Positions 7,138-11,987 of a DNA stretch of 11,987 nucleotides are shown here, one piece after another (positions within the stretch are counted from its first letter, which is position 1; each line of letters starts with the position of its first letter). Below the pieces are notes generated by a model. That model saw nothing but the letters and a program-made list of their open reading frames with translations, made no database searches and had not been told where the DNA came from. Source of the stretch: an uncultured Bacteroidota bacterium (GTDB lineage Bacteria > Bacteroidota > Bacteroidia > B-17B0 > Aurantibacillaceae). The position numbers were made by a program, and so were the translations under genes. Where the stretch lies: the NCBI GenBank assembly GCA_903923915.1, contig CAIXZI010000572.1:1-11987 (forward strand). Direction: 5' to 3'.

Positions 7138-7205
7138 AGTGGTATTACAAACTATTTGATTTTCTAAAAAATTAAGATTTTACCTCTCAGCTTGGCGGTG
7201 TTTAA

Positions 7206-9707
7206 TTAATACCCGCCACCCATACTGCCGCCTTGGTCATCGCCACCTTCTTTTTTCTGCTGTTTCAGTTTTTTGAACAGACCTGAATCCATTTTACCAA
7301 ACATATACATTACGGTTAAGCGCACGTAGCGAGACTCTCTACGTCGCGATAGGTCTTGTACATACTCAGGTGTATTATAATTGGTGCCCATACGTTTGCT
7401 GTTAAATGCATCACTAAGTAAAAGGGTGAAAATTAATTTTTGTTTTATGTTTTTAGATACGGTTACATCCATATACTGCACTACACGGGTTGTACCTTGT
7501 GGTAAAATTTGAGGCGCCTGATAATTGCCGTTTACCTGCAAACTAATATTGCCCGGAAATTTGTAGCTAATACTTGCTTTGCCCGTCCAACTATAACCGC
7601 TATTGGTAATTTGTTGCGTACCGTTTAAGTAATTAATGGTAAGGTAGAAAATATTGGCGTTAGCCATTAAATCTAAATTTTTTATTGGCGTTACTTTTAA
7701 GGTATTGTCAAAACCACCTACTACGCTGTTTTTACCGTTTTGGAACGTGTTAACCAATATATTAGGATTGCTTGCCTGCGGATAGGCAATAGCGGTAATA
7801 GGGTTTTGTATGTAGCGCATATAATACGAGGTAAGGAAATTAACTTTGCCCCAGGTAATGTTATAGTTTATCTCACCTATATTTAAAAACTCGGGAGCCA
7901 ATTGTGGGTTACCAATGCGGATGTTGGCATTATCTGCCATCATAACAAAAGGCATTAATTGAAAAAAGTTGGGGCGGTTAATTTTACGCGAAAAATTTAT
8001 TTGCACCTCTTGGTTATGTGCAAATTTTTTGGAGAAATACAGTGCCGGAAAAAAACAGTATTGCAGCTTATTAAGTTTAGCATCAGGGTATTGATACGAG
8101 AATGAAATATCTTTATTAGTAATATTGCCTTTATAATAACTCTCTTCAAAACGCAAACCTGCCATATAATTAATGCCTTTTAACTTGCTACTATAATTAA
8201 TATATGCGGCATTAGTTAAATTAGTAATGTTATAATTGTTTGTTAAATCTGAAAACGACACAAAATTTCCGGCAGAATCTTTATTAAAAGTGTTTTGGGT
8301 GCTAAATGAGCGCTGCAAGTAACTACGTACTCCGGTTTCTATTTTTGTATGATCATTTATTGGGTTTACATAATCGGCTTGATAGGTGTATTGCCAACTG
8401 GGCGTGCCGCCATTACTTCTTTGCACAATATGTGGCAATGGATTTTGGTAGGTTGTAAATGTATAAGATGTGTTTGTTTGTCCGCCGTTAACAGTTAAAT
8501 CGGTTGTAAACTCTTTGCCTTGTTTTGGAAAGGTACGCTTGTATTGAAGCTGCCCGGTATAATTATTAAATGAAGTATTCGATATGTTTGTCCTGTCTCC
8601 CTTACTTGCAAAATTACCCCATTCATCTCTGTATTGATAATGCTGAAAGTCTTTATTATCAAAAGAACCATGCACGTAGTTGCCCGAAAGCGTTAAGGTG
8701 TTTCTGTTATCAATGTAATAATCAAAACCTGCTCGAGCAAACTGGAATGTGTTCTTCATTCGGCTGGTATCGGTTTGATTATAAAACTTATTTACAGTGT
8801 GTGTAAATGGATCAGGAGAGGGAAGTAGTATGGAATTTCTATTGGTAAAACCATCATTAAAATTAGTTTGCGTATTATAGTTATACATACCAAACACGTT
8901 AAATTTTCCTTGTTTAATATTAAGATTGGCCATGCCGTTATACCTGTCGTTAGTGCCTATACCACCCATAATAACGCCATTGTAGCCGGGTTTGCTATTC
9001 TTTTTAAGAATAACATTTAAAATTCCACCCGTTGTGGCAGCATCAAATTTTACAGATGGGTTGGTAATAATTTCTACTCTATCAATTTGATCAGACGGAA
9101 TTTGCTGCAGTGTAAGCGTAGTAGGCCTTCCATCCACATATATTTGTACCGAATTATTACGCAATGAAACGTTTCCATCGGCATCTACTGTTACGCTTGG
9201 TATATTTTTTACAGCATCTAAGCCTGTTCCGCCACGCGTAGAAATATCTTTATCTACATTGTAAACCTTTCTATCAATGCTCATTTGCATGGTAGCTTTA
9301 TCTTCAGATACAACAACATCCTTTAATAATTCAGCATCAGGTGCAAGCATTAAATTGCCTAAATCTTTATCAACGTTTTGCATATTGATAAACATTTTTT
9401 GCTCGATGGTTTTATAACCGATGAAAGAAATTCGTAAACGAAAAGCTCCAAAAGCCAGGTTATCTAACGAAAAATCTCCATTTGATTTTACCAAACAACC
9501 TGCCACAGCACTATCTTTATCATACCATAACAAAGCCACCGAAGCAAACTCAACAGGTTCTTTAGATGTTGCATCAAGCACTTTGCCGTACAAATGAGCT
9601 ATGCTGGGTATCTTTCCCCCAGGAGCCCCACCGCCCCCACCAGGGAATTGCGCTTGTGCAAATTGAGTAAATAATAAAGCAAGGGTTAGTATAAATAGTT
9701 TTTTCAT
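7206..9707 (-). CDS. Outer-membrane beta-barrel protein, TonB-dependent-receptor-like (OMP_b-brl_3 type)
   Basis: 833 residues. A signal peptide ends at about residue 19 (AQAQ) and is followed by a Gly-rich stretch (FPGGGGGAPGG). Next is a carboxypeptidase-regulatory-like domain (about 38-122, with KVLDATSKEPVEFASV and FRLRISFIGYKT). A TonB-dependent-receptor plug follows (about 127-235, with LDAVKNIPSVTVDADGNV, YVDGRPTTL, DRVEIITNPSVKFDAATTGG and ILNVILKK). The rest is a large beta-barrel of alternating aromatic strands. The last barrel strand (RYVRLTVMYMFGKM) is followed by an unusual polar Lys/Gly tail ending GGSMGGGY. This layout matches the Bacteroidota 'outer membrane beta-barrel family' (PF14905 type), surface transporters or receptors of unknown substrate. 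No SusD-like partner, TonB box of known type or metal regulator is adjacent, so a substrate cannot be named. The ATG at 9707 gives the signal peptide. Confidence 0.92.
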   Translation of the reverse strand: MKKLFILTLALLFTQFAQAQFPGGGGGAPGGKIPSIAHLYGKVLDATSKEPVEFASVALLWYDKDSAVAGCLVKSNGDFSLDNLAFGAFRLRISFIGYKTIEQKMFINMQNVDKDLGNLMLAPDAELLKDVVVSEDKATMQMSIDRKVYNVDKDISTRGGTGLDAVKNIPSVTVDADGNVSLRNNSVQIYVDGRPTTLTLQQIPSDQIDRVEIITNPSVKFDAATTGGILNVILKKNSKPGYNGVIMGGIGTNDRYNGMANLNIKQGKFNVFGMYNYNTQTNFNDGFTNRNSILLPSPDPFTHTVNKFYNQTDTSRMKNTFQFARAGFDYYIDNRNTLTLSGNYVHGSFDNKDFQHYQYRDEWGNFASKGDRTNISNTSFNNYTGQLQYKRTFPKQGKEFTTDLTVNGGQTNTSYTFTTYQNPLPHIVQRSNGGTPSWQYTYQADYVNPINDHTKIETGVRSYLQRSFSTQNTFNKDSAGNFVSFSDLTNNYNITNLTNAAYINYSSKLKGINYMAGLRFEESYYKGNITNKDISFSYQYPDAKLNKLQYCFFPALYFSKKFAHNQEVQINFSRKINRPNFFQLMPFVMMADNANIRIGNPQLAPEFLNIGEINYNITWGKVNFLTSYYMRYIQNPITAIAYPQASNPNILVNTFQNGKNSVVGGFDNTLKVTPIKNLDLMANANIFYLTINYLNGTQQITNSGYSWTGKASISYKFPGNISLQVNGNYQAPQILPQGTTRVVQYMDVTVSKNIKQKLIFTLLLSDAFNSKRMGTNYNTPEYVQDLSRRRESRYVRLTVMYMFGKMDSGLFKKLKQQKKEGGDDQGGSMGGGY

Positions 9708-9841
9708 TTTACAGTTGTCATATTTTTGCGCGAATTACTTACAATGAATTATTTCTCACAACTAAAAATAGGTGTACCCCTTTTGTTAGTAGGTAAAACG
9801 TATGTTTATTTCGGTAAGATTTCATCGTAAAAATTCGGCAG

Positions 9842-9849
9842 CAAATGTA
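9842..9849 (-). promoter_or_regulatory. Candidate -7 element for the outer-membrane barrel gene
   Basis: On the minus strand this reads TACATTTG, an exact TAnnTTTG match, 134 nt upstream of the barrel gene's ATG. No TTG is present at the expected -33 position. It would give a leader of about 130 nt. It lies back-to-back with the RNase HII promoter, about 43 nt from that promoter's -33 box, so the two could be a divergent pair. Weak call. Confidence 0.3.
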
Positions 9850-9892
9850 AAATAATCGAATCTAATTTATTTGTTAATTTGATGAACGGCAA

Positions 9893-9922
9893 TTGTAGAC
9901 TTATGAATAGTGTTTATTTTTG
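9893..9922 (+). promoter_or_regulatory. Bacteroidota-type promoter of the RNase HII gene
   Basis: A -33 TTG (9893-9895) is followed by a 19-nt spacer and a perfect -7 box TATTTTTG (9915-9922), matching the Bacteroidota consensus TTG-N(about 19)-TAnnTTTG. Transcription would begin around 9927-9930, only about 8-11 nt before the chosen TTG start codon at 9938. This argues against translation from the earlier TTG at 9920, which lies inside the -7 box. Confidence 0.65.
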
Positions 9923-9937
9923 TTAAAAAGGAAGTCT

Positions 9938-10537
9938 TTGCTAAAATCATACCATCATAAAAAAAACATAGAAGCCGGTTGCGACGAAGCAGGCAGGGGG
10001 TGTTTGGCAGGCCCAGTAGTAGCCGCTGCAGTTATCCTTCCTAAAAACTACAAGAATAAATTTATTGATGATTCTAAGAAAATTCCAGAGAAATTACGTT
10101 ATCAATTAGCCGAAGAAATTAAACATGTTGCTTTGGCTTGGGCTGTTGCCGAAGTTGATCACCTTAAAATCGATAAAATAAATATTTTAAATGCATCCAT
10201 TCTTGCTATGCACAAAGCGGTTGATAAACTTAATATTACACCCGATTTTTTATTGATTGATGGCAATCGATTTAAACCATATAAAGAAATTAAACACCTG
10301 TGTGTTATTAAAGGTGACGGCATTTACCTAAGCATTGCGGCCGCATCTCTGCTTGCAAAAACGCATCGTGATGATGTAATGATGAATTTGCATAACGAGT
10401 TTCCCTATTATGGCTGGGATAAAAACAAGGGCTACCCTACTCTACTGCATCGTGCAGGAATTAAAAAACATGGAGATTGCAGCTATCACCGTAAAAGTTT
10501 TACGTTATTAGCACCAGAACAACCTACTCTATTCTAA
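9938..10537 (+). CDS. rnhB: Ribonuclease HII
   Basis: RNase HII cleaves the RNA strand of RNA-DNA hybrids and removes single misincorporated ribonucleotides from DNA in the cytoplasm. With the TTG at 9938 as start the protein is 199 residues, normal for the family. The N-terminus MLKSYHHKKNIEAGCDEAGRG resembles Bacteroidota homologues as I remember them. Catalytic DEDD residues are present: D16 and E17 (CDEAGRG), D108 (LLIDGN) and D127 (KGDGIY). Also present are the GRG motif (19-21), the SIAAASLLAKTHRD segment (132-145) and GYPT with Y166. A longer reading from TTG at 9920 (205 residues) is possible but would start inside the promoter's -7 box. AGGA at 9929-9932 sits 5 nt before the TTG, a Shine-Dalgarno-like spacing, though Bacteroidota rely little on it. 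The gene is complete and looks active. Confidence 0.94.
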   Translation: MLKSYHHKKNIEAGCDEAGRGCLAGPVVAAAVILPKNYKNKFIDDSKKIPEKLRYQLAEEIKHVALAWAVAEVDHLKIDKINILNASILAMHKAVDKLNITPDFLLIDGNRFKPYKEIKHLCVIKGDGIYLSIAAASLLAKTHRDDVMMNLHNEFPYYGWDKNKGYPTLLHRAGIKKHGDCSYHRKSFTLLAPEQPTLF

Positions 10538-10556
10538 ATTAGATTTTCACAAGGCG

Positions 10557-10576
10557 GGTTTCATAACCTTTTTTTT
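10557..10576 (+). terminator. Weak candidate terminator after rnhB
   Basis: A short stem GGTT/AACC (10557-10560 with 10565-10568, loop TCAT) runs straight into eight T residues. An alternative longer pairing AGGC/GCCT (10552-10555 with 10580-10583) exists. The stem is only 4 bp, 5 with a G-U pair, so efficiency would be low. Its place 20 nt after the rnhB stop and before the next gene is what supports it. Confidence 0.3.
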
Positions 10577-10621
10577 AAGCCTAAAACACAACATTAATCT
10601 TCTGTATTTTTACTTTATATC

Positions 10622-11987
10622 GTGATTAAAAAAATTGCATTTATTTTACTTTTGGTAGTTGCTATTGCTTGTGGCACCTGGGGATATTTGTATTTAACCA
10701 ATTTAAAACGCCCAACCACAAACCCTTTAAGCATTTTACCCGATAATTGCTATATGTTGCTTGAAACAAAAAACCTGCACCAACTTTCTGAAAAAATAAA
10801 TCAGGGTAATTTAATGTGGGAGGAGCTTTTAAAAACAGATGCCATTAAGCAATTTAATAAAACGCTTCAAAAGGCAGATTCGTTAATTAGTAATTCTACC
10901 AGCAGTAATCAATTTGGTGTGCAATCTGTTTTTGTGGCTTTGTATAAAAACAAAAATACCCAGTTACTTGCCGCATTTAATTTGGCTGATATAAACACCA
11001 ACGATTTATTTATTTCTTTTTTAGAAAAGAATTTTTCGGCAAAAAAAACAGGCGTCAATTTATACGAGTGCAAAAATGTAGATTATACTTTTTATATATC
11101 TGTAAATGCAGGATTGGTAATGTTTTCAGGTGATTTAGCTTTTTTACAAGAAGCCATAAAAAACACTAAAAACCCTTTGTCTAAAAATAAAATTTTTACA
11201 GAAGCCTATCAAACCGAAGATAAAGAAAGTGATGTAAATATGTTTATTCATTTACCTTATTTTTATGATGAAGGTTGGAGTAACTTTTTTGCTTCATCTA
11301 TAAAAAGTAAAACCATTTACGGTTCTAAAAACGAAACATGGCTTTCTGTAGATGTAACGATAAGTCCGAGTGAATTAAACATACAGGGTTTCCTTTCAAA
11401 CGATGCTTCCGGGTTTTATACCACATTAAAAAATCAAGAAATAGTAAATTTTAAAGATGCTTTTAATTTACTTCCGTACAATACAACGCTGCTACAAGGC
11501 TTGAGCATAAGTAAGTACGCACAATTTATTAAATATAGTTACGAAGAAAATTTTGAAAAAAGAAAACAAGATTTACAATTATATGCGGATAAAATTAATG
11601 CGGATGCACAAATTGAAGTAGAAAGATTTATTGGGGATTATGCAATATTGTTTTCTGCAAAGTGCGTAGATACTGAGCAAGACTATGGTTTGATAAGTGT
11701 TACAGAAGAAAAAATAGCTAACGATTTTTTAAAAACTATTTGCGATTCTGTCTTTGTAACACTTGATTCAATTAAAGTTTATTGCGATTTTAAACAAAAT
11801 TTATTCTCCAATTTATGCGGAGATTTCTTTTCTGATAATTTCAAATATATAACAACCATTAACAACGCCATGCTTTTTAGCAATGAAATTCAGGCTATTA
11901 GCGATTTTAAAAAAACAGTTTCAGAAAAAAATAATTTACAAGATAATGAACGCGTTGTAAATTTTATCAATAAAAATCTTTCTGTTG
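10622..11987 (+). CDS. Membrane-anchored hypothetical protein, DUF3352-like, 3'-truncated
   Basis: The frame is open from GTG 10622 to the window end (455 codons plus one base), so the C-terminus is missing. Residues 5-25 (IAFILLLVVAIACGTWGYLYL) form one hydrophobic N-terminal anchor after MIKK, putting the rest in the periplasm. The C17 context (AIAC) is a poor lipobox. Beyond it, LSILPDNCYMLLETKNLHQL and NLMWEELLKTDAIKQFNKTL resemble Bacteroidota DUF3352-type proteins by memory; that name is tentative. The body is mixed alpha/beta with several Cys (for example in YECKNVD and NLCGDFF) and no catalytic motif I recognise. The GTG is chosen because the next in-frame ATG (10754) would remove the anchor. 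It begins 84 nt after rnhB and may be co-transcribed if the weak terminator is leaky. Function unknown. Confidence 0.82.
   Translation, partial: MIKKIAFILLLVVAIACGTWGYLYLTNLKRPTTNPLSILPDNCYMLLETKNLHQLSEKINQGNLMWEELLKTDAIKQFNKTLQKADSLISNSTSSNQFGVQSVFVALYKNKNTQLLAAFNLADINTNDLFISFLEKNFSAKKTGVNLYECKNVDYTFYISVNAGLVMFSGDLAFLQEAIKNTKNPLSKNKIFTEAYQTEDKESDVNMFIHLPYFYDEGWSNFFASSIKSKTIYGSKNETWLSVDVTISPSELNIQGFLSNDASGFYTTLKNQEIVNFKDAFNLLPYNTTLLQGLSISKYAQFIKYSYEENFEKRKQDLQLYADKINADAQIEVERFIGDYAILFSAKCVDTEQDYGLISVTEEKIANDFLKTICDSVFVTLDSIKVYCDFKQNLFSNLCGDFFSDNFKYITTINNAMLFSNEIQAISDFKKTVSEKNNLQDNERVVNFINKNLSV

Noticed and set aside
7137..7205. Intrinsic terminator after the outer-membrane barrel gene
   Set aside because: The stretch is AT-rich, with no stem followed by a T-tract in the minus-strand direction.
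9708..9892. Search for a small gene, riboswitch or RNA in the divergent gap
   Set aside because: No convincing open frame and no stable hairpin stood out by eye. Only the two promoter elements are supported.
9920..9937. TTG at 9920 as the RNase HII start (205 residues)
   Set aside because: It overlaps the perfect -7 box at 9915-9922, and the shorter reading from 9938 gives an N-terminus closer to the family as remembered.
10605..10612. TATTTTTA upstream of the GTG at 10622 as a -7 box
   Set aside because: The final G of TAnnTTTG is missing and no TTG lies at a suitable distance upstream.

Overview
The window is AT-rich DNA from a Bacteroidota bacterium (Bacteroidetes, flavobacterial or sphingobacterial side; I cannot place it further). 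The evidence is membrane-anchored SpoIIE-type phosphatases of the Bacteroidota kind, a TonB-dependent-receptor-like barrel with a carboxypeptidase-regulatory domain and plug (OMP_b-brl_3 type), MORN/YwqK-like repeat tails, and promoter elements of the Bacteroidota type (TTG, about 19 nt, TAnnTTTG).

Layout. Left block (1-4669, all +): a 5'-truncated membrane SpoIIE/PP2C phosphatase, a ComF-type phosphoribosyltransferase overlapping it by one base (TAATG), a second and larger SpoIIE phosphatase with a different extracytoplasmic sensor half, and a small HEAT-like helical-repeat protein 6 nt after it. The spacing suggests one operon or two nested ones. Middle block (4677-9707, all -): a TMTC-like (DUF1736) polytopic GT-C-type membrane protein with TPRs and an odd acidic Asp/Asn loop, then an AT-rich gap holding a GC-rich multi-hairpin element, then the outer-membrane beta-barrel protein. 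Right block (9938-end, +): ribonuclease HII behind a good promoter and a near-leaderless TTG start, then a membrane-anchored DUF3352-like hypothetical protein cut off by the window end.

How they may work together. The two phosphatases share the same catalytic domain but sense through unrelated periplasmic parts, so they look like parallel inputs to a partner-switching (STAS/anti-sigma) type output. No STAS protein or serine kinase is encoded here, so the target lies elsewhere. ComF and RNase HII are housekeeping genes. The TMTC-like protein and the outer-membrane protein belong to envelope biogenesis and transport.

I see no CRISPR array, tRNA, rRNA, insertion sequence or phage gene. The least-explained parts are the architecture of the second phosphatase, the acidic loop in the TMTC-like protein, and the intergenic hairpin element at about 7070-7137. 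No intergenic stretch exceeds 300 bases.
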